From Streptomyces sp. JH34 (GTDB lineage: Bacteria; Actinomycetota; Actinomycetes; Streptomycetales; Streptomycetaceae), in the NCBI RefSeq assembly GCF_029428875.1, contig NZ_JAJSOO010000001.1, positions 4,092,001-4,156,000 on the forward strand: DNA of 64,000 nt, read 5' to 3'. The stretch's first letter is position 1. The number at the start of each line of letters is the position of its first letter. Positions 17,611 through 26,279 of this stretch are shown in pieces. The notes beneath the pieces are model-generated. The model was not told the DNA's origin, did no database searches, and was given only the letters and a program-made list of their open reading frames with translations. Made by a program: the position numbers and the translations under genes.

Positions 17611-18042
17611 TCAGGGCCACACCAGGCAGTACGCCTGGTGTCCCGCGTCGTGCAGCCGGTGGGAGAAGTCCTGCCATTCGTGGAGCAGCTGGTAGACGTT
17701 GAAGGCGTCACGCGGGCCGCCGCGGTCGGGGACCGTGGACCAGATGAAGGCCGCCGCGCCGACCGACTCCTCGCCGACGTCGCGCAGGGGGTCGACCACC
17801 GTCATCGGCAGCTTGACCACCGCGTAGTCGGGGTGGAGAACGACCAGCTCCAGCGGCGGCACCTTGTGCAGGGGTATGCCCTGTATGCCGGTGAGGACCA
17901 TGGCCGCCACCGTCTCCGGCTTGATCTTGCTGAACATGCCGCCCATGCCCAGCTCGTCGCCCCCCAGTTCCTCGGGGCGCATGGAAATGGGCACACGTGC
18001 GGCGGTGGCCCCGTCGGGGGCACCGAAGTACTTGTAGGTCAC
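17611..18042 (-). CDS. Conserved actinobacterial protein of unknown function
   Basis: A 143-residue soluble protein. No catalytic motif is evident; recognisable stretches are VTYKYFGAPDGATAARVP, GMFSKIKPETVAAMVLTGIQGIPLH and a C-terminal NVYQLLHEWQDFSHRLHDAGHQAYCLVWP. GTG 18042 is preferred because GGAAGG lies five bases upstream. Codons further up (open to ATG 18207) have low third-position GC, unlike the rest. It is upstream of hemL in divergent orientation. I do not assign a function. Confidence 0.72.
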   Translation of the reverse strand: MTYKYFGAPDGATAARVPISMRPEELGGDELGMGGMFSKIKPETVAAMVLTGIQGIPLHKVPPLELVVLHPDYAVVKLPMTVVDPLRDVGEESVGAAAFIWSTVPDRGGPRDAFNVYQLLHEWQDFSHRLHDAGHQAYCLVWP

Positions 18043-18500
18043 CCCCACCCTTCCACTGCTCCTGATCCCCGGACCGTCGACGCCACCCGCCGGTGCGTCC
18101 CGTGCGCGCTCGGCCTCGCGTTCGGCCTTGCGCCGGTGCCGCCCTCGTCGGGCAGGCTCGGGCCCCAGGTCGTCGGTCCCTTCACCCACTCCGCCACCGC
18201 GATGCATATCTCATCCACCCGACTACTTCTTAGGAGACACAGCCCCGCCGCGCAACCCGATCATCGTCAGTGACCTCCCCCACGGGCGTGCGGTGAAACA
18301 CCTGTCCGCAAGACCGTCCACGCCTCTGACACCATGGCATGTGTGAGCTTTCCCTGTGACGCCCCAGTTTTGCAGACGCGAGGAGACTGACGCCCTTTCG
18401 TTGTACGAGCCTCATACGGGGAGAGCGCGCTCCCTGCTCACCGGCGGGCCGGAATTCCCGGCCGGGCCCCCCGAACACCGAATCGCAGATCAGGACCAAA
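18043..18500. other. Divergent intergenic region before hemL
   Basis: This 458-base gap should contain promoters for the unknown gene and for hemL. Lower GC near 18220-18400 is consistent with promoter DNA. I see no further gene, riboswitch or strong repeat. Confidence 0.5.
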
Positions 18501-19808
18501 GTGGCGTATTCATACGAAGCCCCAGTTTCACAGACGCTGTTCGACCGCGCGTCCCAGGTGACGCCCGGCGGCGTGAACTCTCCCGTGCGCGCCTTCCGCG
18601 CCGTGGGCGGTACGCCCCGGTTCATGGTGTCCGGCACGGGTCCGTACCTCACTGACGCCGACGGCCGCGAGTACGTCGACCTCGTGTGTTCGTGGGGGCC
18701 GATGATCCTCGGCCACGCGCACCCCGAGGTCACCGCGGCCGTGCAGGAGGCGGTGGCCCGGGGTACCTCGTTCGGTACGCCGGGTGAGGGCGAGGTCGCG
18801 CTCGCCGAGGAGATCGTGGCCCGGATCGAGCCCGTGGAGCAGGTGCGGCTGGTGTCGTCGGGCACCGAGGCGACCATGTCCGCGATCCGTCTCGCGCGTG
18901 GATTCACCGGACGCGCCAAGGTCGTGAAGTTCGCCGGCTGTTACCACGGTCACGTCGACGCGCTGCTGGCCGCCGCCGGTTCCGGGGTCGCCACCTTCGG
19001 ACTCCCCGACACGCCCGGGGTGACCGGGGCGCAGGCGGGCGACACGATCGTGCTCCCGTACAACGACCTGGAGGCCGTGCGCGCGGCGTTCGCCGCGCAG
19101 CCGGGTGAGATCGCCTGTGTGATCACCGAGGCGTCGCCGGGCAACATGGGCGTCGTGCCGCCGCTGGACGGTTTCAACGCAGGGCTGAAGGAGATCTGCG
19201 CGGCCGACGGCGCGCTGTACATCTCCGACGAGGTGATGACCGGATTCCGTACGTCCAAGGCCGGCTGGTACGGCATCGACGGGGTGCGGCCTGACCTGAT
19301 GACCTTCGGCAAGGTCATGGGCGGAGGCTTCCCGGCCGCCGCGTTCGGCGGCCGCGCCGACGTGATGGCGCACCTGGCCCCGGCCGGGCCGGTCTACCAG
19401 GCGGGCACCCTCTCCGGGAACCCGGTCGCCACCGCCGCCGGCCTCGCCCAACTGCGGCTGCTCGACGACGCGGCGTACGCGAAGGTCGACGCGGTCTCCG
19501 CGGAGCTGCGCTCCCTCGTCGGGGAGGCCTTCAGCAAGGAGGGCGTCGCACACACGGTGTCGGCGGCGAGCAACATGTTCTCCGTCTTCTTCACCGACGA
19601 GCCCGTACGCGACTACGAGGGCGCGAAGAAGCAGGAGGCCTTCCGCTTCACCGCGTTCTTCCACTCGATGCTGGAGCAGGGCGTGTACCTGCCGCCGTCC
19701 GCCTTCGAGTCCTGGTTCGTCTCCACCGCCCACGACGCGCGGGCGCTGGAGCGGGTCGCCGCGGCGCTGCCCGCCGCCGCCCGCGCCGCATCGGAGGCCG
19801 TCGCATGA
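18501..19808 (+). CDS. hemL: Glutamate-1-semialdehyde 2,1-aminomutase
   Basis: Converts glutamate-1-semialdehyde to 5-aminolevulinate in the C5 haem/cobalamin pathway; PLP enzyme of 435 residues, full length. Seen: SSGTEATMSAIRLARG (119-134, phosphate binding), CYHGHVDALL (147-156), SDEVMTGFR (242-250) and the PLP lysine K271 in MTFGKVMGGG. The start is GTG 18501. The phosphoglycerate-mutase-like gene starts in its last codons (ATGA), and cytochrome c maturation genes follow, linking haem supply and haem attachment. Confidence 0.96.
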   Translation: MAYSYEAPVSQTLFDRASQVTPGGVNSPVRAFRAVGGTPRFMVSGTGPYLTDADGREYVDLVCSWGPMILGHAHPEVTAAVQEAVARGTSFGTPGEGEVALAEEIVARIEPVEQVRLVSSGTEATMSAIRLARGFTGRAKVVKFAGCYHGHVDALLAAAGSGVATFGLPDTPGVTGAQAGDTIVLPYNDLEAVRAAFAAQPGEIACVITEASPGNMGVVPPLDGFNAGLKEICAADGALYISDEVMTGFRTSKAGWYGIDGVRPDLMTFGKVMGGGFPAAAFGGRADVMAHLAPAGPVYQAGTLSGNPVATAAGLAQLRLLDDAAYAKVDAVSAELRSLVGEAFSKEGVAHTVSAASNMFSVFFTDEPVRDYEGAKKQEAFRFTAFFHSMLEQGVYLPPSAFESWFVSTAHDARALERVAAALPAAARAASEAVA

Positions 19809-20512
19809 GCACGCACAGCGGGAACAGCGAGGACGGGGCGAAGGACATCACCGTCGTCCACCTGATGCGCCACGGCGAGGTGCACAACCCGGAGGGCGTG
19901 CTCTACGGGCGCCGCGCCGGTTACAGCCTGTCCGAGCTCGGCCGCCGGATGGCGGACCGGGTGGCCGAGCACCTCGAGAAGCGCGACATCACGCATGTCG
20001 TGGCCTCCCCGCTGGAGCGCGCCCAGGAGACCGCCACGCCGATCGCCACGTCGCACGGCGTGGAACTGGCCACCGACGAGCGCCTCATCGAGGCCGCCAA
20101 CGTCTTCGAGGGCAAGACCTTCGGGGTCGGCGACGGCGCACTGCGCAAGCCCGAGAACTGGAAGCACCTCACCAACCCCTTCAAGCCGTCCTGGGGCGAG
20201 CCGTACGTCGAGCAGGTCGTGCGGATGATGGGCGCGCTGGACGCGGCGCGTGACGCCGCGCGCGGGCACGAGGCGGTCTGCGTCAGCCACCAGTTGCCCA
20301 TCTGGATCGTGCGGAGCTTCGTGGAGCGGCGCAGGCTGTGGCACGACCCGCGCAAGCGGGAGTGCACCCTGGCCTCGCTCACGACCTTCACGTACCAGGG
20401 GGACAAGATCGTGTCCGTCGGGTACACCGAGCCCGCCCGGGACCTGGTGCCCGCGCACCTGCTCGCGGGAGCGAAGCCCGTGAAGGGGAAGTCCAAGGCG
20501 TTCGGCGCGTAG
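19805..20512 (+). CDS. Histidine phosphatase family protein
   Basis: A 235-residue phosphoglycerate-mutase-like phosphatase. The RHG motif with nucleophile His is in HLMRHGEVHNP (about residues 18-28); the second catalytic His is in CVSHQLPIW near 160. The start overlaps the hemL stop by four bases, so translation is coupled. Substrate unknown; the repeated hemL linkage in actinobacteria hints at a housekeeping task. A GC-rich hairpin with bulges (about 20542-20580) follows. Confidence 0.9.
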   Translation: MSTHSGNSEDGAKDITVVHLMRHGEVHNPEGVLYGRRAGYSLSELGRRMADRVAEHLEKRDITHVVASPLERAQETATPIATSHGVELATDERLIEAANVFEGKTFGVGDGALRKPENWKHLTNPFKPSWGEPYVEQVVRMMGALDAARDAARGHEAVCVSHQLPIWIVRSFVERRRLWHDPRKRECTLASLTTFTYQGDKIVSVGYTEPARDLVPAHLLAGAKPVKGKSKAFGA

Positions 20513-20731
20513 CCGCTCCCGTGCCGCGCACCGGGACCGTACGCCGCGCACCGGGCCCCTACTCCGGGGTCCGTGCGCGGCGTCCGTCTGTGTGCGGTGT
20601 GCAGCACCTGTAAGGGTGTGTTCACGTAACAACTTTTGTGATTATCGGCGGAACCTCCGTGTTGGTTTCCTCATCTAAGCCATCGCCAGTTTGTATGGCA
20701 TTGAGGTAATACGACCGCAGATGGGGACGCA

Positions 20732-21988
20732 ATGCGTGAAATCAACCGAAGGGGCCTGCTCGGGGCCGGACTCGGAGCCGCAGCCGCACTCTCGATGACC
20801 GGCTGCGGCTCCCTCGGGTCATCGGACGGCGGACGGCCGGAACCCGAGAAGCGTGGCAACGGTGGCAAGGCGACGCCCGGGAACGGCGGCGGCCCACCCG
20901 AGAAGCACGTCAGGCTGATCGGTGACGGTTCCACGGCGGACACCGGAAAGCAGCCCAATCAGCCCGCCGCCCCCGTTGTGCTGGAGCCCGGCCAGACGCC
21001 GCCGCAGTTCGTGATCTTTTCCTGGGACGGGGCGGGCGAAGTCGGCAACGGTCTCTTCCCGCGCTTTCTCGAACTCGCCCAGGAACACGACGCGGCGATG
21101 ACCTTCTTCCTCTCGGGGCTCTATGTGCTGCCCGAGTCGAAGAAGTCCCTCTACCGGCCGCCCAACAACCCCCGCGGCGCCTCCGACATCGGTTATCTCA
21201 CCGACGACCACGTCAAGCAGACACTGAAGTACGTCCGCCAGGCCTGGCTCGACGGTCACGAGATCGGCACCCATTTCAACGGGCATTTCTGCGGCGGCTC
21301 CGGATCGGTCGGCGACTGGACGCCCGCGCAATGGCGGAGCGAGATCGACCAGGCCGTGTCGTTCGTCACCGGATGGCGCACGAACACCGGCTGGGAGGAC
21401 GTCGACCCGCTGCCCTTCGACTACCGCAAGGAACTGGTCGGAGGCCGTACGCCCTGTCTGCTCGGCCAGGACAACCTCCTGCCCACCGCGAAGCAGCTGG
21501 GCTGGCGCTACGACGCGAGTTCGCCGGGCGGCAGCCAGATGTGGCCCGAGAGGCGTCAGGGCGTCTGGGACCTCCCGCTGCAGGGCATTCCGTTCCCCGG
21601 GCACTCCTTCGAGGTCCTCTCCATGGACTACAACATCCTCGCCAACCAGTCGAAGAATTCGACCAAGGGCATGCCGTCCCGCTATCCCGGGTGGCGCACC
21701 CAGGCCGCCCAGGCGTACATCGCCGGATTCGACCGCGCCTACGAGACGAACCGCGCGCCCTTCTACATCGGAAACCACTTCGAGGAGTGGAACGGCGGCA
21801 TCTACATGGACGCCGTGGAGGACGCGCTCAAACACATCTCGGGCAAGCCCGATGTGCGCCTCGTCTCCTTCCGGCAGTTCGTCGACTGGCTCGACGTACA
21901 GGACCCGGCGGTGCTCGCGAAGCTTCGTTCGCTCCAGGTCGGACAGGCCCCCGAGGGTGGCTGGAACGCCTTCTTCAAACAGTCCTGA
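20732..21988 (+). CDS. Tat-type lipoprotein, polysaccharide deacetylase-like
   Basis: A 418-residue exported protein. The N terminus NRRGLLGAGLG has the twin-arginine pattern and ends in a lipobox SMTGC, so it should be Tat-exported, lipidated and folded before export. A Gly/Pro-rich linker precedes a carbohydrate-esterase-4-like domain (FVIFSWDGAGEVGNGLFP, FFLSGLYVLP, DGHEIGTHFNGHFCGG). The usual paired Asp of the first motif reads WDGAG, and HxxxH reads HFNGH, so metal binding is likely but deacetylase action is not certain. It is preceded by a lower-GC promoter region at 20610-20731 and followed by resA. Confidence 0.82.
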   Translation: MREINRRGLLGAGLGAAAALSMTGCGSLGSSDGGRPEPEKRGNGGKATPGNGGGPPEKHVRLIGDGSTADTGKQPNQPAAPVVLEPGQTPPQFVIFSWDGAGEVGNGLFPRFLELAQEHDAAMTFFLSGLYVLPESKKSLYRPPNNPRGASDIGYLTDDHVKQTLKYVRQAWLDGHEIGTHFNGHFCGGSGSVGDWTPAQWRSEIDQAVSFVTGWRTNTGWEDVDPLPFDYRKELVGGRTPCLLGQDNLLPTAKQLGWRYDASSPGGSQMWPERRQGVWDLPLQGIPFPGHSFEVLSMDYNILANQSKNSTKGMPSRYPGWRTQAAQAYIAGFDRAYETNRAPFYIGNHFEEWNGGIYMDAVEDALKHISGKPDVRLVSFRQFVDWLDVQDPAVLAKLRSLQVGQAPEGGWNAFFKQS

Positions 21989-22055
21989 CAAGGGGCTTTA
22001 CGGGCACCGAGGGGGGTGCCCAAGATCCCTGGAACTGCCATGCGAAACTTTTCAC

Positions 22056-22661
22056 ATGAGCTCTGGCCGCGCACTCCGACGCCGCTTCACCCTGCTCGCC
22101 GCCACCGCTGTGGCCGGTGCCCTGACCCTGTCCGCATGCAGTGGGGACGGCAACCGGGCGGGCGGTGGCGGCAACACGAACTTCGTCACCGGCAGTGGCG
22201 GGATCTCCACCGTCGCCAAGGGCGAACGCACCGCCGCGCCGAAGCTCGCGGGCGCGACCCTGGACGGCACCGACCTCGACATCGCCGACTACAAGGGCAA
22301 GATCGTCGTCCTGAACTTCTGGGGATCGTGGTGCGGCCCCTGCCGCGCGGAGGCCAAGCACTTCGTGAAGGTCTCCGAGGAGATGAAGGACCAGGGCGTC
22401 CAGTTCGTCGGCGTCAACACCCGCGACCCCCAGAAGTCCCTCGCGGTCAGCTTCGAGGAGGACTTCGGGGTCACCTACCCGAGCCTCTACGACCCGACGG
22501 GCAAGCAGCTCCTGCGCTTCCCCAAGGGCACGCTGAACCCGAAGGCCATCCCGTCGACCGTGGTCGTCGACCGCGAGGGGAAGCTCGCCGCCCGCTCCCT
22601 CGCGGCGCTCGACGCCACGAAGCTGCGCGAGATGATCGACCCGCTGGTCGCCGAGAAGTGA
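22056..22661 (+). CDS. resA: ResA/TlpA-like thiol-disulfide lipoprotein
   Basis: A 201-residue lipoprotein (Cys28 of LSAC as lipid site) with a thioredoxin-like domain: VVLNFWGSWCGPCRAEAKHF, active-site Cys93 and Cys96. It should keep apocytochrome c cysteines reduced outside the membrane, with electrons from the CcdA protein encoded next. The ATG was chosen to fit the signal peptide. The ccdA GTG overlaps its stop (GTGA). First gene of a four-gene system II operon. Confidence 0.9.
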   Translation: MSSGRALRRRFTLLAATAVAGALTLSACSGDGNRAGGGGNTNFVTGSGGISTVAKGERTAAPKLAGATLDGTDLDIADYKGKIVVLNFWGSWCGPCRAEAKHFVKVSEEMKDQGVQFVGVNTRDPQKSLAVSFEEDFGVTYPSLYDPTGKQLLRFPKGTLNPKAIPSTVVVDREGKLAARSLAALDATKLREMIDPLVAEK

Positions 22662-23431
22662 CCGCCGTCCTCCAGCTGGCCGCGACCACCGGCGGAAACG
22701 AGACGGTGGCCGGCGGGGCCCTCATAGTGGCGCTGCCCATCGCCCTGCTCGGAGGGCTCGTCTCCTTCTTCTCGCCGTGCGTCCTGCCGCTCGTGCCCGG
22801 CTACCTCAGCTACGTCACCGGGGTCAGCGGCGCCGACCTCGCCGAACGCCGCAGGGGCAGGACCGTCGCCGGCGCCGCACTCTTCGTCCTCGGCTTCACC
22901 GCCGTGTTCGTGTCCGGCGGCGCGCTCTTCGGCTTCTTCGGCCAGACGCTCCAGGAGTACAGCGGGACGCTCTCCAAGGTCCTCGGCGCGCTGATGATCC
23001 TCATGGGGATCTTCTTCATGGGGCTCCTGCCCTGGATGACGCAGCGCGAGTTCCGCATCCACAAGCGGCCGGTGACAGGGCTGGCGGGAGCGCCGCTGCT
23101 CGGAGCGCTCTTCGGGATCGGCTGGACGCCCTGCCTCGGCCCCACGCTCGCCTCCGTCAACGCGCTCGCCTTCGACCAGGCGACGGCCGGGCGCGGGGCG
23201 ATCCTGTCGGTGGCGTACTGCCTGGGGCTCGGCGTCCCCTTCGTCCTGGCGGCGATCGCCTTCCGCCGGGCGCTCGGCGCGTTCGGCTGGGTCAAACGCC
23301 ATTACGCATGGGTCATGCGCATCGGCGGCGGCATGATGATCGTGACCGGCATCCTCCTGCTGACGGGCGCGTGGGACATGCTCATCCAGGAGATGCAGGT
23401 CTGGTCCAACGGCTTCACTGTGGGGATCTGA
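22658..23431 (+). CDS. ccdA: Cytochrome c biogenesis protein CcdA
   Basis: A 257-residue polytopic protein with about six helices that passes electrons from cytoplasmic thioredoxin across the membrane to ResA. The two redox cysteines are in FFSPCVLPLVPGYLS (Cys40) and GIGWTPCLGPTL. The GTG start overlaps the resA stop; resB follows four bases after its stop, consistent with one transcript. Confidence 0.93.
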   Translation: MTAVLQLAATTGGNETVAGGALIVALPIALLGGLVSFFSPCVLPLVPGYLSYVTGVSGADLAERRRGRTVAGAALFVLGFTAVFVSGGALFGFFGQTLQEYSGTLSKVLGALMILMGIFFMGLLPWMTQREFRIHKRPVTGLAGAPLLGALFGIGWTPCLGPTLASVNALAFDQATAGRGAILSVAYCLGLGVPFVLAAIAFRRALGAFGWVKRHYAWVMRIGGGMMIVTGILLLTGAWDMLIQEMQVWSNGFTVGI

Positions 23432-23435
23432 GTCC

Positions 23436-25136
23436 ATGAGCAACACGAACACCACGGACGAGCGCGACCTCGGCCAGGCCGGGGAACAGCTCTCCACCGC
23501 CCCGCGCGAGGAGTCCGCCGCCTCCCTGCCCTCGATGGGCGTCATCGGCTGGGCCCGGTGGTTCTGGCGGCAGCTCACCTCGATGCGGGTCGCGCTGATC
23601 CTGCTCTTCCTGCTGTCGCTCGGTGCCATCCCCGGCTCGCTGATCCCGCAGAACAGCGTGGACGAACTGAAGGTGCAGACCTTCAAGGAGGCCCACACCA
23701 CCGTCAGTCCGGTCTACGAGAAGCTGCAGTTCTTCGACGTCTACAGCTCGGTGTGGTTCTCCGCGATCTACATCCTGCTGTTCGTCTCGCTGATCGGCTG
23801 CATCGTCCCGCGCACCTGGCAGTTCGTCGGGCAGCTGCGTGGCCGCCCACCGGGCGCGCCGAAGAAGCTGACCCGGCTGCCGGCGTACACCACCTGGCGC
23901 ACCGACGCCGAGCCCGAGCAGGTGCGCGAGGCAGCCCTCTCGATCCTGCGCAAGCGGCGCTTCCGCTCGCACGTCGTCGCTGACGCGGTCGCGAGCGAGA
24001 AGGGCTATCTCCGCGAGACCGGGAACCTGCTCTTCCACGTCGCGCTGATCGTCATGCTGGTCGCGTTCGCCGGCGGGCAGCTCTTCAAGTCCGAGGGCGG
24101 CAAGCTGGTCGTCGAGGGCGACGGGTTCGCCAACACCATCACCCAGTACGACGACTTCAAGTCCGGTTCGCTCTTCGACGACGACGATCTCACCCCCTTC
24201 AGCTTCGACCTGAAGGACTTCGTCGGCACGTACGAGCGCAACGGCCCCCAGCGCGGCACGCCCCGCACCTACGAGGCACGGGTGACGTACGCGGAGGGCG
24301 CGGACGGGGAGACGAAGAAGAAGGTCATCGAGGTCAACAAGCCGCTCGTCGTCGACGGCACGAAGGTCTACCTCAACGCGCACGGCTACGCCCCGGTCAT
24401 CTCGGTCAAGGACGGCGAGGGCAAGGAGGTCTACCGGAGCGCGGTGCCCCTGCTGCCCATCGACAACAACGTCACCTCGACCGGCGCGATCAAGGTGATG
24501 GACGGCTACAAGGACAAGAGCGGCAAGAAGTCCCAGCTGGGCTTCCAGGCGTTCTTCGTGCCGACGTTCGCCGGTGACGGCCAGGGCACGATGTTCTCGC
24601 AGTACCCCGGTCTCGACTACCCGGTCCTCGCGCTCAACGGCTACTACGGCAGCCTCGGCGTGGACTCGGGTCTGCCGCAGAACGTCTACCAGCTCGACAC
24701 GTCCGACATGAAGGAATTCAAGGACAGCAACGGGGACAAGCTGAAGAAGCGGCTGCGCCCTGGGGAGACCATGAAGCTCCCCGACGGCGCGGGGTCGATC
24801 ACCTTCGAGAGCGTCGAGGAGTGGGCCAGCTTCCAGATCACGCGTCAGCCCGCCAGCGGATGGGCGCTCACCGGCGCCGTCGCCGCCATCATCGGCCTCG
24901 CCGGATCGCTCTTCATCCAGCGCCGCCGGGTGTGGGTGCGGGCCGTGCGGGGGACGGACGGTGTCACCGTCGTCGAGATGGCGGGCCTGGGACGCAGCGA
25001 GTCCGCGAAGCTCCCCGAGGAGCTGACCGACCTCGCGGTCGCGCTCCACACCGTGGCGCCGACCGCGTCCGGACCCGATCCCGACCACCGTCCCGAACAA
25101 CTCTCCGAAGAACCTGCCGAAGGGGCTGAGAAGTGA
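23436..25136 (+). CDS. resB: Cytochrome c biogenesis protein ResB
   Basis: A 566-residue membrane protein, half of the system II haem lyase. Helices lie near residues 50-70, 110-130 and 195-215, then a large extracytoplasmic domain (about 220-470), and a last helix near 480 (GWALTGAVAAIIGLAGSLFI). The short cytoplasmic end is Glu/Pro-rich. Length and topology match ResB. Translation is coupled to ccsB by a GTGA overlap. Confidence 0.93.
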   Translation: MSNTNTTDERDLGQAGEQLSTAPREESAASLPSMGVIGWARWFWRQLTSMRVALILLFLLSLGAIPGSLIPQNSVDELKVQTFKEAHTTVSPVYEKLQFFDVYSSVWFSAIYILLFVSLIGCIVPRTWQFVGQLRGRPPGAPKKLTRLPAYTTWRTDAEPEQVREAALSILRKRRFRSHVVADAVASEKGYLRETGNLLFHVALIVMLVAFAGGQLFKSEGGKLVVEGDGFANTITQYDDFKSGSLFDDDDLTPFSFDLKDFVGTYERNGPQRGTPRTYEARVTYAEGADGETKKKVIEVNKPLVVDGTKVYLNAHGYAPVISVKDGEGKEVYRSAVPLLPIDNNVTSTGAIKVMDGYKDKSGKKSQLGFQAFFVPTFAGDGQGTMFSQYPGLDYPVLALNGYYGSLGVDSGLPQNVYQLDTSDMKEFKDSNGDKLKKRLRPGETMKLPDGAGSITFESVEEWASFQITRQPASGWALTGAVAAIIGLAGSLFIQRRRVWVRAVRGTDGVTVVEMAGLGRSESAKLPEELTDLAVALHTVAPTASGPDPDHRPEQLSEEPAEGAEK

Positions 25137-26212
25137 ATCTCGCCGCCGCAACCAACGAGAATCTGGCGAACGTCAGCAACACGCTGATCTATTCGTCGAT
25201 GGCCGTCTACACCCTGGCCTTCTTCGCGCACATCGCCGAGTGGGTGTTCGGCAGCCGGAGCAAGGTCGGCCGCACGGCCGCCGCGCTCAAGAAGGACTCG
25301 GCAACCGGTCCGGCGGTGAAGGTGCAGGCCGCGCAACAGGGTGGCACCGCCGTGCTGGAGCGCCCCCAGGTCGTCACGCGCTCCGCCGCCGGATCCCGTG
25401 ACGTCCCGGACGGCCCCGGTGCGGCCGGCGGCACCTTCAAGGGCGACCTTTGGGGGCGGATCGCGGTCTCGCTGACCGTCGTCGCCTTCGCCGTCCAGGC
25501 GGGCGGAGTCGTCGCCCGTGCCCTGTCGGTGCAGCGGGCCCCCTGGGGCAACATGTACGAGTTCTCGATCACCTTCTCCACGGTGGCCGTGGGCGCGTAC
25601 CTGCTCCTGCTCGCGCTGAGGAAGAACGTCCGCTGGATCGGTCTGCTGCTGGTCACCACGGTCCTGCTGGACCTCGGCATCGCGACCACCACGCTGTACA
25701 CCGACAGCGACCAGCTGGTCCCGGCGCTGCACTCCTACTGGCTGTGGATCCACGTCTCCACCGCCATCATCTGCGGCGCGGTCTTCTACCTGGGTGCCGT
25801 CGGCACGCTGCTCTACCTGTTCCGCGACAGCTACGAGAACAAGCTGGCCAACGGCGGGACGCCCGGGAAGTTCGCGACCTCCGTCATGGAGCGGCTGCCG
25901 GCCGCCAAGAGCCTGGACACCTTCTCGTACCGCATCAACGCGGCCGTCTTCCCGCTGTGGACGTTCACGATCATCGCGGGCGCGATCTGGGCGGGCGACG
26001 CGTGGGGCCGTTACTGGGGCTGGGACCCCAAGGAGGTCTGGTCCTTCATCACCTGGGTCGCGTACGCCGCCTACCTGCACGCCCGTGCGACGGCCGGCTG
26101 GAAGGGCCGCAAGGCCGCCTACCTGGCGCTGGTCGCCTTCGGCTGCTGGCTCTTCAACTACTACGGCGTGAACATCTTCGTCACCGGCAAGCACTCCTAC
26201 GCAGGGGTCTGA
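25133..26212 (+). CDS. ccsB: Cytochrome c biogenesis protein CcsB/ResC
   Basis: A 359-residue membrane protein, the haem-handling partner of ResB. The tryptophan-rich WWD haem motif is seen as GRYWGWDPKEVWSFITWVAYAAY, with conserved His residues in flanking helices (HSYWLWIHV, YLHARAT). A Lys/Ala/Gly-rich loop after the first helix (about 40-100) is longer than in some homologues. The GTG start overlaps the resB stop. A 23-bp hairpin ends the operon. Confidence 0.94.
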   Translation: MNLAAATNENLANVSNTLIYSSMAVYTLAFFAHIAEWVFGSRSKVGRTAAALKKDSATGPAVKVQAAQQGGTAVLERPQVVTRSAAGSRDVPDGPGAAGGTFKGDLWGRIAVSLTVVAFAVQAGGVVARALSVQRAPWGNMYEFSITFSTVAVGAYLLLLALRKNVRWIGLLLVTTVLLDLGIATTTLYTDSDQLVPALHSYWLWIHVSTAIICGAVFYLGAVGTLLYLFRDSYENKLANGGTPGKFATSVMERLPAAKSLDTFSYRINAAVFPLWTFTIIAGAIWAGDAWGRYWGWDPKEVWSFITWVAYAAYLHARATAGWKGRKAAYLALVAFGCWLFNYYGVNIFVTGKHSYAGV

Positions 26213-26224
26213 CCGGTACACCCG

Positions 26225-26274
26225 CGTACGACGGGAGGGCGCGACCATCGCTGGTCGCGCCCTCCCGTCGTACG
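26225..26274. terminator. Strong bidirectional hairpin, 23-bp stem
   Basis: Perfect inverted repeat 26225-26247 with 26252-26274 around the loop TCGC, between the convergent ccsB and aldehyde dehydrogenase genes. One of the longest stems in the window. Confidence 0.88.
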
Positions 26275-26279
26275 TGCTC

